A DNA stretch of 64,000 bases from Opitutaceae bacterium (GCA_027482185.1 JAIXWF010000016.1:152163-216162), one strand, 5' to 3'. Positions 53,001 to 60,566 are shown, counted from the stretch's first letter. Translations and numbers: made by a program. The notes: generated by a model not told the origin, from the letters alone.

Positions 53001-53188
53001 TGCCGCTGGCCCTCGGCAGCGGCGAAGCCGGGCGCGAGATCGAAGGGCCGATGGCCGTTGTGATTCTTGGCGGCCTGCTGACCTCGACAACGTTGAACCT
53101 CCTCATTCTCCCAACACTGGCGGCACGGTTTCTGACCTCGCTTCATCCCGCTGCTGGCGGAGCCCGCGCTGCGGCCAGCGCAGATTAG
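50045..53188 (+). CDS. heavy-metal RND efflux pump, third system
   Basis: A 1047-residue pump. Start MLSAIVRLSLRYRGIVIALA. TM4 region IALGEVVDDAIIDVENILRR; late motif MGSLVGFVTLFGITTRNAIM. It has no CusA-like methionine triad at the equivalent site (FLPEFREGHFVVQVSAAPGT). It resembles the CzcA-like pump at 24001 more than the CusA-like one. Although the operon sits behind a CusRS-type system, the substrate is therefore open. The lipid-kinase gene follows one base after the stop. Confidence 0.88.
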   Translation: MLSAIVRLSLRYRGIVIALACVLFVYGVFVAAHAKLDVFPNFVPPQVTVQTEAPGLSPEQVEILVTRPVETALSGLGGLESLRSESAQGLSVITVVFAEGTAILPARQLLAEKLGELAGLLPAGVKSPKMSALTSATMDLLKLGLVSERLTPRELRTFADWTLKPRLLSVPGVAKASVFGGEVPQWQIQVEPEKLISHGLALSDVLTAAQQASGVRGAGFIDTSGQRIVLQSENPAITVEALGAIMVRTSVGGAAIRLRDVANIALEAESRFGDAVIMGRPGVLLTLASQYGANTLESTLALESALTDLAPLFAAEGITVYPRLHRPASFIEASLGNIRHSLMLGAGLVAVVLFLFLGHLRTALVSLVAIPLSLLTAIIVLDRFGVTLNTLTLGGLAIALGEVVDDAIIDVENILRRLRENRLLVAPRAVISVVFDASVEIRSAVVYATFIVALVFVPVLTLTGIQGSFFAPLATSYLLAILASLAVALTLTPALALTFLAGPGSQADAPRLQRILRAAYERVLGIVARHPRTAIGMALLCCVLAIARIPFLGGSFLPEFREGHFVVQVSAAPGTSLVEMRRIGTRLSSEWLTDPRIATVEQQIGRAEQGEDPWGPHRSEFHVELKPGLGANEGHVAESLRDSLSRMPGVQSEVMTFLGDRIGESISGETSAFVVNVFGENLDTLDATAAEVARVLATVPGARDVQLKSPPGAPRIAVRLRPEQLAELGFRPVEVLDAVQAAYQGTVVSQVYNEGRVTDLAVVLPAAQRNDPERVGDLMLRSSQGLLCPLRTLADVYQTTGRFSILHEGARRRQTVTANVAGRDVRSFTAEAQSILGARVELPRGVYFAFSGAAEAQRSATRQLLLHAGIAAVGIVLLLSIILGSWRNVVLVLANLPFALVGGVLAVSFTAWFGEAGEGALNMGSLVGFVTLFGITTRNAIMLISHYDHLVRVEGRSWGLATAIEGASERLVPILMTALVTGLGLLPLALGSGEAGREIEGPMAVVILGGLLTSTTLNLLILPTLAARFLTSLHPAAGGARAAASAD

Positions 53189-53189
53189 C

Positions 53190-54878
53190 GTGAAGATTCG
53201 CTTCATCATCAATCCATGTTCCGGGACAGGGCGAAATCGAATTGCCAGGCATGCGACCATTACGCAATTCATCGCGACACACGCGATCAATGCCGATGTG
53301 GTCACGACAAGAGCCGCAGGTCATGCCACCCAACTGGCCCGTGAAGCGGTGACCTCGAAATGCACGCATGTAGTATGCGTGGGCGGTGACGGGACGATCA
53401 ATGAAGTGGCGCAGGCATTGATCAACACCACGGTCATTCTTGTTCTCGCACCCACCGGCTCCGGCAACGGTCTGGCCCGGCATATCGGCTTGTCTACATC
53501 GCTGCCTCATGCCCTACGTCTTCTCCTAAACGACAGCCAAGTGACCTTGATTGATACGGGGACAGTTAACGGTCTTTTTTTCTGCAACGTCATGGGTCTC
53601 GGTTTCGATGCCGAGATAAGCGCACGATTCAACGGACTAACGCGGCGCGGAATCGTAAGCTATTTGATCGTTTCGCTCCGCTGCTTCCTGCGGCGGGGTT
53701 CCGAAGTTTGCCAAATCGAGTCAGATGAAGGAACATGGTCTCAAAGCGCCTTTCTTGTCGCCGTCGCTAACTCTGAGCAATACGGCAACAATGCACGCAT
53801 CGCCCCCGGTGCTTCCATTCAGGACGGCAGGCTCGATTTGGTGGCGGTTTCTCCTTTCGGTGTCATGGCGGCAATGCCGCTTATCGCACGGCTCTTTCTT
53901 GGACGCATCGACCAAAGCGCTCATGTTCAGCGGACGCAGAGCGTCCGCTTTCGCATAACCAGAAGTCGCCCCGGTGCGATTCATACCGACGGCGAAGTTC
54001 ACGCCGCGGATTCCGTGCTCAATATTCTCGTTCACCCGAGGAGCCTTCGTGTCCTGATCGCATCCAGTTGCGCTGTGAGGGAAGGAAGTGCATCGCGGCG
54101 GGACGCGCATTTCCGGAGGTATCCTCACCCAACGGTCTCATTCCCGCAGTCTCTTTCCACACCCGTTCAGCGCTTCCTATTTATCGCGCTTTTTCTGCTG
54201 GCACTCGGACTTTTCTCTGCCCTCGCCCAGAATATCTGGAGCAATGGTTCGATTGCGGCGGTGGATTTTAAGGTGCTTTATTGGATGCGTGCGCATCAAT
54301 CTTCTTCAATTGATGCTTTGATGATTAGCGCTAGTTTCTTGGCTTCGTTCTCCTTCGTCACCCCATCGGCTCTCGCGGGCGCGGTTTACTTGATCCACCG
54401 ACGCGCCTGGGCTGCGCTGGCAACGCTGGCTCTCGCGGTGCCTGGAGGCACCCTGTTCAACCATGGACTCAAATCCGCTTTTGCACGGATACGGCCGCCG
54501 ATGGAAACGACCGTAGTGGCGATGACCGACTACAGTTTCCCAAGCGGCCATACGGTCGCCGCCACTGTGTTCTTCGGCCTGTTTGCAACTATCATCGTCT
54601 CGCTGGTGACCACGAAACGATTGAAGTTCACAGTTACATTTAGCACCATCGGAATGGTCCTGGCCGTAGCCCTCAGCCGGGTTTACCTGCGCGTTCACTA
54701 TCTGAGCGACGTATTGGCAGGGATCGCGCTAGGCGTAGGTGGCTTTCCTTGTCACTCGCAGTCGGCAGGGCGATTCGGAGTGAGCTTGAACGGCGGGAAT
54801 CTGCATCGGCTATATCGGCGGTCGGGTAAAATCGATCCGCGAAATGACACGCAGATTACGCAGTCGTCATTCTTCTAA
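53190..54878 (+). CDS. lipid kinase (YegS/DagK-like) fused to a PAP2 phosphatase, with a probable 3' frameshift
   Basis: GTG start. N-terminal half (about 1-290) is a diacylglycerol/sphingosine-kinase-like domain: RFIINPCSGTGRNR, VVCVGGDGTINEVAQ, APTGSGNGLARHIG, and DGRLDLVAVSPFG. The C-terminal half (about 320-515) is a membrane PAP2 phosphatase with KSAFARIRPP, YSFPSGHTVAA and SRVYLRVHYLSDV. After ALGV (codon at 54735) the frame turns unnatural (GGFPCHSQSAGRFG), while the frame from 54740 reads WLSLSLAVGRAIRSELERR and stops at 54829. A one-base loss near 54738-54740 is likely. The catalytic motifs are intact, so activity may persist. Confidence 0.8.
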   Translation: MKIRFIINPCSGTGRNRIARHATITQFIATHAINADVVTTRAAGHATQLAREAVTSKCTHVVCVGGDGTINEVAQALINTTVILVLAPTGSGNGLARHIGLSTSLPHALRLLLNDSQVTLIDTGTVNGLFFCNVMGLGFDAEISARFNGLTRRGIVSYLIVSLRCFLRRGSEVCQIESDEGTWSQSAFLVAVANSEQYGNNARIAPGASIQDGRLDLVAVSPFGVMAAMPLIARLFLGRIDQSAHVQRTQSVRFRITRSRPGAIHTDGEVHAADSVLNILVHPRSLRVLIASSCAVREGSASRRDAHFRRYPHPTVSFPQSLSTPVQRFLFIALFLLALGLFSALAQNIWSNGSIAAVDFKVLYWMRAHQSSSIDALMISASFLASFSFVTPSALAGAVYLIHRRAWAALATLALAVPGGTLFNHGLKSAFARIRPPMETTVVAMTDYSFPSGHTVAATVFFGLFATIIVSLVTTKRLKFTVTFSTIGMVLAVALSRVYLRVHYLSDVLAGIALGVGGFPCHSQSAGRFGVSLNGGNLHRLYRRSGKIDPRNDTQITQSSFF

Positions 54879-54908
54879 TGAAACGTTCGAGCAGCGGTCT
54901 CACCATGC

Positions 54909-55811
54909 GTGTCACCCTTTTGTCTTCAATTTTTCAAATGCTCCCAGCCCCTGGCATGGCGCGTTTATTTATTTTTCGTCGTAGCACTACCGTTGTCGGC
55001 GGCCGAGAACCACCGGTGGTCCACGGATGACCTCAAGCACTCGTCGGTCAGCGAAAAGGCAGTTTTCGAACAAGGCCGTCGCCCAGACAGTCTCTTTTCT
55101 CGCGACTACGTTAATCTCCTCGCGGACGACACCCGCGCCATTCTGACCGCTCCGTTGCGTTGGGATCGCCGCGATTGGCTGATGGCCGGTGGACTGACAA
55201 GTCTCGTCGTGGCTTCGACGGCGGCTGACAGCATGATTCGTGAGGAATCGCAGGAGAATATCACTCCGCAACTACATACTTTCACAAAAAACGCGCAACG
55301 ATGCGGAGCTGAAGGTTCGTGGTTGGTATTGGGAGCATTCGAGGCTTACGGGTATCTCGTCGAGGACACGAAAGCCAGAGCCGTGGCGATGGATGGTATC
55401 ACGGCGAGTGTTATTTCCGCCGGTATCATAACCCCGTTGATGAAGTTCACAGTGGGCCGCGTCCGCCCCAACGCCTCTGACCGCACTTTCGATTTCAAGC
55501 CTTTCAGCGGAAACTACTCGTTTCCCTCCGGGCATACCACTCAAGCCTTCGCAGTAGCTTCTGTTATCGCCGCGCATTACGATCAGTGGTGGGTGCAGGG
55601 ACTTTCCTACGGCCTCGCTGGAGTCGTGGGCTACTCGCGAGTGGAACAAAATTCCCACTACGCGAGCGACGTGGTCGCCGCGGCGATCATCGGGACGGCC
55701 GTGGGTCGGACCATCGTAAAGCGTCACAACAAGCCCAGAGAGGGCGCCTTCACAGTCACTCCTTATTTCGACGGACAGGGGAGCGGTCTCGTGTTCAGCA
55801 AAACTTTCTAA
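54909..55811 (+). CDS. PAP2-family phosphatase with signal peptide
   Basis: A 300-residue protein; GTG at 54909 leads to a signal-like segment WRVYLFFVVALPLSAAE, whereas a nearby ATG in another frame does not reach the domain. PAP2 signature: KFTVGRVRPNA, YSFPSGHTTQA and SRVEQNSHYASDV, all three catalytic motifs. The C-terminal part is short and beta-like (FTVTPYFDGQGSG), possibly periplasmic or associated with the outer membrane. Substrates of the family are isoprenyl and phospholipid phosphates. It lies between the kinase-phosphatase fusion and the sulfatase gene. Confidence 0.82.
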   Translation: MSPFCLQFFKCSQPLAWRVYLFFVVALPLSAAENHRWSTDDLKHSSVSEKAVFEQGRRPDSLFSRDYVNLLADDTRAILTAPLRWDRRDWLMAGGLTSLVVASTAADSMIREESQENITPQLHTFTKNAQRCGAEGSWLVLGAFEAYGYLVEDTKARAVAMDGITASVISAGIITPLMKFTVGRVRPNASDRTFDFKPFSGNYSFPSGHTTQAFAVASVIAAHYDQWWVQGLSYGLAGVVGYSRVEQNSHYASDVVAAAIIGTAVGRTIVKRHNKPREGAFTVTPYFDGQGSGLVFSKTF

Positions 55812-55820
55812 GCTCCCAAA

Positions 55821-57818
55821 ATGAAACAATACATACGACTTTGGTTCACACGATTTCTTGAATGCCGACATGGCGGCGTGCTACTTGCCATTCTCATTGC
55901 CCTCGGCGTCGGCGTAGCGACTCGTGGCATATTGCTCTTCAAATCCGCAGAGGAAGTGTCTTGGACGACGAGCTTGGGTGCGGTATTTTTCTGGGGCGCT
56001 CTTTTTGATTTGGGTGCCGCACTGTGGTGGAGCCTCCCGCTCGTCATACTCCTGGCGCTGTTGCCTGCGAGTATTTTCGAACGCCGCTCCGCTCGTGCCG
56101 TCGCGCATCTGGCGTTTCTAGGCATTGTATATTTACTTCTTTTCGGGGCAGTCGCGGAATGGTTTTTTTGGGATGAATTCGGCGTGCGAGCCAACTTCAT
56201 CGCCGTGGACTATCTCGTCTATACGACCGAGGTAATCGGCAATATCCGCGAATCGTATCCGATGCCGCTGATTCTTGCCGGTCTGTTTATCGCGGCCGTC
56301 CTTATCTATGGACTTTTTCTTCGCACAGGCTGGCCGGGGCGTTGGCTGACGCACGCAACCAGTCCCGCCGCGCCGCGTTGGCGCGCAGCCGGATGCTGGA
56401 TGGTCGTCATTTTCGTGTTTGGGCTGGGCCTACAGCAGCGATTCATCCCTGAATTCGTAAACAACTATAACCGTGAACTCGCCAAGAACGGGCTTTGGTC
56501 GTTTGTCGCCGCGTTCCGCGCCAACCAGCTCGATTTCGAGCGCTTCTATCCGACGATGCCCGAAGAGGCGGCGTTCAAGCGGATGCACGCGATCCTTGCT
56601 CGCGACGGCGCGAAACCACTGACGGACGATCCGCGCGATTTTCTCCGCCTTGTCCGGGCGCCTCGCGCCGGGCCGGAGCAACGCCTCAACGTCATTCAGA
56701 TCACTGTGGAAAGCCTGAGCGCCGAGTTTCTCTCTCGATATGGCAACACGCAGAATTTGATGCCGCATCTCGATGCGCTCGCCCCGTCGGCACTGGTTTT
56801 CGACAACTTCTACGCCACCGGCACCCGCACGGATCGAGGTATGGAGGCACTGACTCTCTCTGTCCCGCCCACCGCCGGACGTTCGCTCGTGAAGCGGCCA
56901 GACAACGAGAACATGTTCACGCTTGGATCAGTTTTTCGCAGTAAAGGCTACTCCACCGCCTTCGTCTACGGTGGCTTCGGATACTTCGACAACATGAACT
57001 ATTTCTTCGGCCAGAACGGCTATCGCGTCGTGGATCGCACGATGGTGGCAAAGGACGACATCACATTCGCGAATGTATGGGGTGCCTGCGACGAAGACCT
57101 CCTTCGCTGGACGATGCGCGAGGCCGACAAGGACTTTGCGGCAGGGAAGCCGTTTTTTCATTTCGTGATGACGACCTCGAATCACCGTCCGTATACATTT
57201 CCCGAAGGCAAGATCGACCTGCCCTCGAAAACGTCCGGACGGGCCGGCGGCGTGAAATACACCGACTACGCCATCGACCAGTTCCTGCGCAACGCCGCAA
57301 GCAAGCCGTGGTTCAAAAATACCCTCTTTGTGATCGTGGCCGACCATTGCGCGTCGAGCGCGGGCAAGACCGAACTCCCGGTTCAAAATTATCACATACC
57401 CTTGTTCATTTATGCTCCGGGAGGACAGGTAGCGCCCGGAAAGGTGCAAACCCTCATGAGCCAGGTGGACTATGCGCCAACTTTACTCGGGCTGCTGAAC
57501 TGGACCTATCCAAGTCGGTTCTTTGGTTGGGATGTGCTTTCACAGCCGGCCGATCAGAGCGGACGCGCCTTGATCGGAAATTACCAGAAGCTCGGCCTGT
57601 ATCAATGGGGGCAACTCGCCGTGCTGAAGCCAGTCCGGCAGTCGCTCACACTAAGCTACAGTGACTTTTCTCACGAAATGAAGCCCCAGCATCCCAACCA
57701 ACCCTTGATAGACGAGGCCATCGCCACCTACCAAACAGCGAGCTGGCTGTTTAAGCACGGCAGACAACGCGAACTGAGCCAAGAGGAGCTTGCCCGTTAT
57801 GCCCCCGTTGCGCGTTGA
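55821..57818 (+). CDS. LTA-synthase/phosphoglycerol-transferase-like sulfatase
   Basis: A 665-residue membrane enzyme: five N-terminal helices (about 18-205) and a periplasmic alkaline-phosphatase-like domain. Catalytic sites: IQITVESLSAEFLSRYG (metal-binding Glu), ATGTRTDRGMEAL (Thr nucleophile region), FHFVMTTSNHRPY and VIVADHCASSAGKTELP (Asp-His). Members transfer phosphoglycerol or phosphoethanolamine to lipids or glycans; in Gram-negatives they modify glucans or lipid A. With kinase and PAP2 genes on both sides it suggests surface phospholipid or LPS remodelling. Confidence 0.85.
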   Translation: MKQYIRLWFTRFLECRHGGVLLAILIALGVGVATRGILLFKSAEEVSWTTSLGAVFFWGALFDLGAALWWSLPLVILLALLPASIFERRSARAVAHLAFLGIVYLLLFGAVAEWFFWDEFGVRANFIAVDYLVYTTEVIGNIRESYPMPLILAGLFIAAVLIYGLFLRTGWPGRWLTHATSPAAPRWRAAGCWMVVIFVFGLGLQQRFIPEFVNNYNRELAKNGLWSFVAAFRANQLDFERFYPTMPEEAAFKRMHAILARDGAKPLTDDPRDFLRLVRAPRAGPEQRLNVIQITVESLSAEFLSRYGNTQNLMPHLDALAPSALVFDNFYATGTRTDRGMEALTLSVPPTAGRSLVKRPDNENMFTLGSVFRSKGYSTAFVYGGFGYFDNMNYFFGQNGYRVVDRTMVAKDDITFANVWGACDEDLLRWTMREADKDFAAGKPFFHFVMTTSNHRPYTFPEGKIDLPSKTSGRAGGVKYTDYAIDQFLRNAASKPWFKNTLFVIVADHCASSAGKTELPVQNYHIPLFIYAPGGQVAPGKVQTLMSQVDYAPTLLGLLNWTYPSRFFGWDVLSQPADQSGRALIGNYQKLGLYQWGQLAVLKPVRQSLTLSYSDFSHEMKPQHPNQPLIDEAIATYQTASWLFKHGRQRELSQEELARYAPVAR

Positions 57819-58524
57819 TAAAACTCTGTGGCCTGCGGCAGCGCTGTTGGCCGCGGCATTCCTGTTGTTCGAGTTTACCGGGCTCGATCTTTTTTTGCAG
57901 GACAGGCTCCACGACTTTGCCACGCACGGGTGGTTGATCGACCGGCACGACTCGATATTGCGGCTGGCATTCTACGACCTGCCAAAGGTCTTCATCATCG
58001 TCTTGGGTGTTGCCTTGCTCGGGCTGGCGGTTGGACCCGCCCGGTGGCGGGACCGTTGGCCACTGACCGCGCCCTCACGCCGCCATCTCTTCGTCGCGTT
58101 TCTCACGATCGGCACCGTGCCCGCGTTGATCGGGCAGCTTAAGGCCACAACCAACATATTTTGCCCTTCGGAGATCCGCCGCTACGGAGGTAATGTTCCC
58201 TATGTGCGGGTCATGGAGCGTTACCCCGCCGATGACCGGCCTACCAAGCGCGGGCGCTGTTTTCCGGCCGGCCACGCCAGCGGCGGTTTTGCTTTGCTCG
58301 CGTTGTGCGGTTTGGGCCGAAACCGGCGGGCACAAATGCTCGGCGTCGCGCTCGGACTCGGATTTGGCGGCGCGATGGGCTTTTACCAGATGGCCAAGGG
58401 CGCTCACTACCTGAGCCATACCGTCATCACGGCATTGATTGCCTGGATCGGATTCCTCTTTTGGCGTCGCGCACTTCGCGTGGCGCAAATTCAAACCCAG
58501 ACAGACGAAACGTTAATATCATGA
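57799..58524 (+). CDS. PAP2-family membrane phosphatase (lipid A / undecaprenyl type)
   Basis: A 241-residue integral membrane protein overlapping the sulfatase gene by 20 bases; ATG at 57799 chosen. Six hydrophobic segments. Catalytic motifs are KATTNIFCPSEIRRYGG (KxxxxxxRP variant), RCFPAGHASGGFALLA and GFYQMAKGAHYLSHTV. This variant (CP..... FPAGHASGG ... GAHYLSH) occurs in lipid A or undecaprenyl phosphatases often paired with EptA-like transferases. The stop overlaps the next ATG (ATGA). Confidence 0.82.
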   Translation: MPPLRVDKTLWPAAALLAAAFLLFEFTGLDLFLQDRLHDFATHGWLIDRHDSILRLAFYDLPKVFIIVLGVALLGLAVGPARWRDRWPLTAPSRRHLFVAFLTIGTVPALIGQLKATTNIFCPSEIRRYGGNVPYVRVMERYPADDRPTKRGRCFPAGHASGGFALLALCGLGRNRRAQMLGVALGLGFGGAMGFYQMAKGAHYLSHTVITALIAWIGFLFWRRALRVAQIQTQTDETLIS

Positions 58525-58868
58525 AATCCACCCGTATCATTCGCAACACAACGCTCGCATTCGGACTCACGGTCGCATTGGCCGGCATTTCCTTTGCCGC
58601 AGAGAAGAAGGACGGCGACGAAAAAGATCACGTCGTGCCGTGGGCCGAGGTGCCCGGCGCGGTTCAGGCTGCCATCACCGCAGAAGCCAAAGGCGGCAAA
58701 GTAGAATCCGTCGAGAAAGAGATCGAAAAGAAGGGCGTCACCTACGAAGCCAAAGTGAAGCTAGCCGACGGCAGCGAACTTGAGATAAAAACCGATGCCG
58801 CCGGTAAGGTTCTGAAGGTTGAACGCGAGGACGGCGAGGAAACTCACGACGCTCACGATAAGAAGTGA
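58521..58868 (+). CDS. secreted PepSY-like protein
   Basis: A 115-residue protein with a signal peptide (about 1-26, ending SFA). The domain reads PWAEVPGAVQAAITAEAKGG, VESVEKEIEKKGVTYEAKVK, and ADGSELEIKTDAAGKVLKVE, the alpha-beta pattern of PepSY-like (PF11396-type) periplasmic proteins. It ends THDAHDKK. Such proteins are commonly induced with two-component systems and lipid-modification genes. Last gene of the long operon beginning at 47652, followed by a hairpin. Confidence 0.78.
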   Translation: MKSTRIIRNTTLAFGLTVALAGISFAAEKKDGDEKDHVVPWAEVPGAVQAAITAEAKGGKVESVEKEIEKKGVTYEAKVKLADGSELEIKTDAAGKVLKVEREDGEETHDAHDKK

Positions 58869-58897
58869 GGCCGAAGAGGCGCACATTACAGCGCAGG

Positions 58898-58923
58898 GCG
58901 TCCGTTGCGCAGGCAGCGGACGC
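58898..58923 (+). terminator. terminator-like hairpin at the end of the long efflux/lipid operon
   Basis: GCGTCCGTTGC (58898-58908), loop GCAG, GCAGCGGACGC (58913-58923); ten of eleven pairs are Watson-Crick and one is a G-T wobble. It starts 30 bases after the last stop codon. No T-run follows. Confidence 0.55.
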
Positions 58924-59136
58924 ACGTGCGCGATACACGCCTATGAATCGCCGAAAGATGATTCAGGGCTGAGCTGATATCAAGCGCGTTGCAGGCCTAT
59001 GCGGATCCCGAATCTTCCGTTGCGGAGGTTCTCATTACGGTCAGCTCCGCTAGTCTGCAGGCTCCGTTGCCTATCAAGCACCACATTCGAGACAACGCGT
59101 CCAGCATGCCGTTCGTTCCGGTTGTGCATTCTCGGA
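58924..59136. other. intergenic edge between cargo and transfer genes
   Basis: No convincing gene, box or transposon end was found in these 213 bases. They separate the end of the plus-strand cargo from the minus-strand AAA+ gene and presumably contain or lie near the right cargo junction. Confidence 0.4.
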
Positions 59137-60039
59137 CTAATCGTGCAGTCGCAATGAGGCTTCGCGAGAGCAGATCAACAGTTGCCCAGAACCATGCCCA
59201 TTCTCCAGTAGACGTCGAACGACCGCATTCTGTAAGTGTCGCTCAATCGTCTGCCGTAACGGTCGCGCGCCAAGCTGGGGATGGAATCCCTCACGGATCA
59301 GGAACTCCAACGCCTCGCGCGAAACCTCCAGATCGAAGCCCACCGACTTCAGCCGTGCGACTTCGTTGGCCAAGTGCAGCTCGGCGATTTCGCGCTGCAC
59401 CTCGGGGGCAAGCCGCGCGAACACGAGCTTGTCCGGGATGCGCGCCAGTAGCTCTGGCCGCAGTGACTCCGCTACCCGTCGCAGCACGGCTTGCTCGACG
59501 CTCGCCGGGCTCGAGCTGGCCATCCGCATCGACTCGGTCGCTCCGAGGTTAGAGGTGAAAGCAACGTAGTCGGACCGCAGCGAAACCGTCTCGCCATTCG
59601 CAAGAGTGACGTGCCCCGGCTCCAACATCTGGATGAAGAGGTCCAAGACTTTGGGGTGTGCCTTCTCCAACTCGTCGAAGAGCCACACGCGCGGGGAGAC
59701 GCCGAACGCCGCCCGCCCGATCGCACCCGGGTCTGACGCGTCGCTGCCGAGCAGCCGCTCAACGGCATCCGCTCGCTGATACTCCGACAGATCGAAGCGC
59801 CTCACCCGATCCTCACCGAAAAGGTAGCGGGCTGCCAGGAGCACGAGTTCGGTCTTGCCGGTGCCGGTTGGTCCGACCGCCAGGAACGCGCCGCGCGGGC
59901 CGTTGGCCCTCACCAGCCCCAATTCACCCCGCGTGAACACCGCCGCGGCCCGGGCGAGGACCTGATCCTGTCCCCGCAGGTGGGTGCGCAGGTGCGATTC
60001 CAGGCCCCGCAGGTGGGCGATTTGCGCCGCGTCAGCCAC
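59137..60039 (-). CDS. ClpB/ClpA-like single AAA+ ATPase
   Basis: A 300-residue protein; GTG at 60039 overlaps the stop of the upstream gene by eight bases and starts directly at conserved sequence. One AAA+ module: Walker A GPTGTGKT (56-63), RRFDLSEYQRADAVERLLGS, Walker B VWLFDELEKAHP (about 118-129), LRSDYVAFTSNLGATESM (sensor 1) and a C-terminal small domain with HPQLGARPLRQTIERHLQNA (sensor 2). It corresponds to the second ATPase domain of Clp disaggregases without N-domain, first ring or middle domain. A role in remodelling transfer complexes is inferred from its location. Confidence 0.8.
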   Translation of the reverse strand: MADAAQIAHLRGLESHLRTHLRGQDQVLARAAAVFTRGELGLVRANGPRGAFLAVGPTGTGKTELVLLAARYLFGEDRVRRFDLSEYQRADAVERLLGSDASDPGAIGRAAFGVSPRVWLFDELEKAHPKVLDLFIQMLEPGHVTLANGETVSLRSDYVAFTSNLGATESMRMASSSPASVEQAVLRRVAESLRPELLARIPDKLVFARLAPEVQREIAELHLANEVARLKSVGFDLEVSREALEFLIREGFHPQLGARPLRQTIERHLQNAVVRRLLENGHGSGQLLICSREASLRLHD

Positions 60040-60502
60040 GAGCTTTGGCCTTTTGCTCCAAGCGAAGCTTCGAGAGCCCGCGCGGCTTGTTCGGGAAATC
60101 CTCCAGAAACTTCGCCACGGCCGGTGCGAGAGCCTTGCCGTCCGGTGACGCCCGCAGGATGGCCCGCACCACGTAGGCACGGGTAGCGACGATCTTGGCC
60201 TTGGCGAGGTGAGCCACGACACCGTCAAGTTTCTTCACGTCGTCCTTGGGCAGATTCACGGTCGGGTGGCCGGCGATGACGTCATCGTCGGACGTGGCCA
60301 CCCCTAGCGCGCTATCGCCGGCGAGCCGGACGGCATGGGCGATCATCTCTGCGGGCGAGGTAAGGTGGATCAACGCGCGCAGGAGGGTCGCGCTGCGGGC
60401 GTTGACGCCCGCCTTCTGGAGTCCCGCCACTCGTTCGTCCAAGGCGGCCATATCGGCCGCGTAGAAGGAGAAACTGTTCTTGATGGGGCGGGAGTCAGCC
60501 AT
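60032..60502 (-). CDS. predicted tandem ribbon-helix-helix DNA-binding protein
   Basis: A 156-residue protein starting MADSRPIKNSFSFY; an ATG at 60520 falls inside a 15-bp box and is rejected. Two internal repeats show strand-helix-helix: KNSFSFYAADMAALDERVAG with SATLLRALIHL (about 8-47), and PTVNLPKDDVKKLDGVVAHL with ATRAYVVRAILRA (about 80-118). This is the ribbon-helix-helix layout, here twice in one chain. RHH proteins are common plasmid repressors and relaxosome factors. It lies directly beside the perfect inverted pair of 15-bp boxes, making it the best candidate for the box-binding protein. It is coupled to the AAA+ gene. Confidence 0.65.
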   Translation of the reverse strand: MADSRPIKNSFSFYAADMAALDERVAGLQKAGVNARSATLLRALIHLTSPAEMIAHAVRLAGDSALGVATSDDDVIAGHPTVNLPKDDVKKLDGVVAHLAKAKIVATRAYVVRAILRASPDGKALAPAVAKFLEDFPNKPRGLSKLRLEQKAKARG

Positions 60503-60508
60503 GCCCAA

Positions 60509-60563
60509 TCTAAAAGCCATACGATAGTGTTTGACAAGTTATGATTTTCGTATGGCTTTTAGA
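60509..60563. promoter_or_regulatory. perfect inverted pair of 15-bp boxes in the divergent RHH / VirB2 promoter region
   Basis: TCTAAAAGCCATACG (60509-60523) and CGTATGGCTTTTAGA (60549-60563) are exact reverse complements separated by 25 bases that include TTGACA (60531-60536). The start codons of the two divergent genes are at 60502 and 60567, so boxes cover both promoters or leader regions symmetrically. Strong candidate operator controlling both transfer operons. Confidence 0.75.
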
Positions 60564-60566
60564 AGC

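Noticed and set aside
60531..60545. TTGACA plus TATGAT as a standard promoter in the inverted-box spacer
   Set aside because: Only three bases separate the two hexamers; TTGACA may be a -35 element, but a proper -10 was not found.
60549..60566. MAFRS as the N-terminus of the VirB2-like protein
   Set aside because: The ATG at 60552 lies in a 15-bp repeat that recurs in both orientations and also inside another gene, so it is better explained as an operator.
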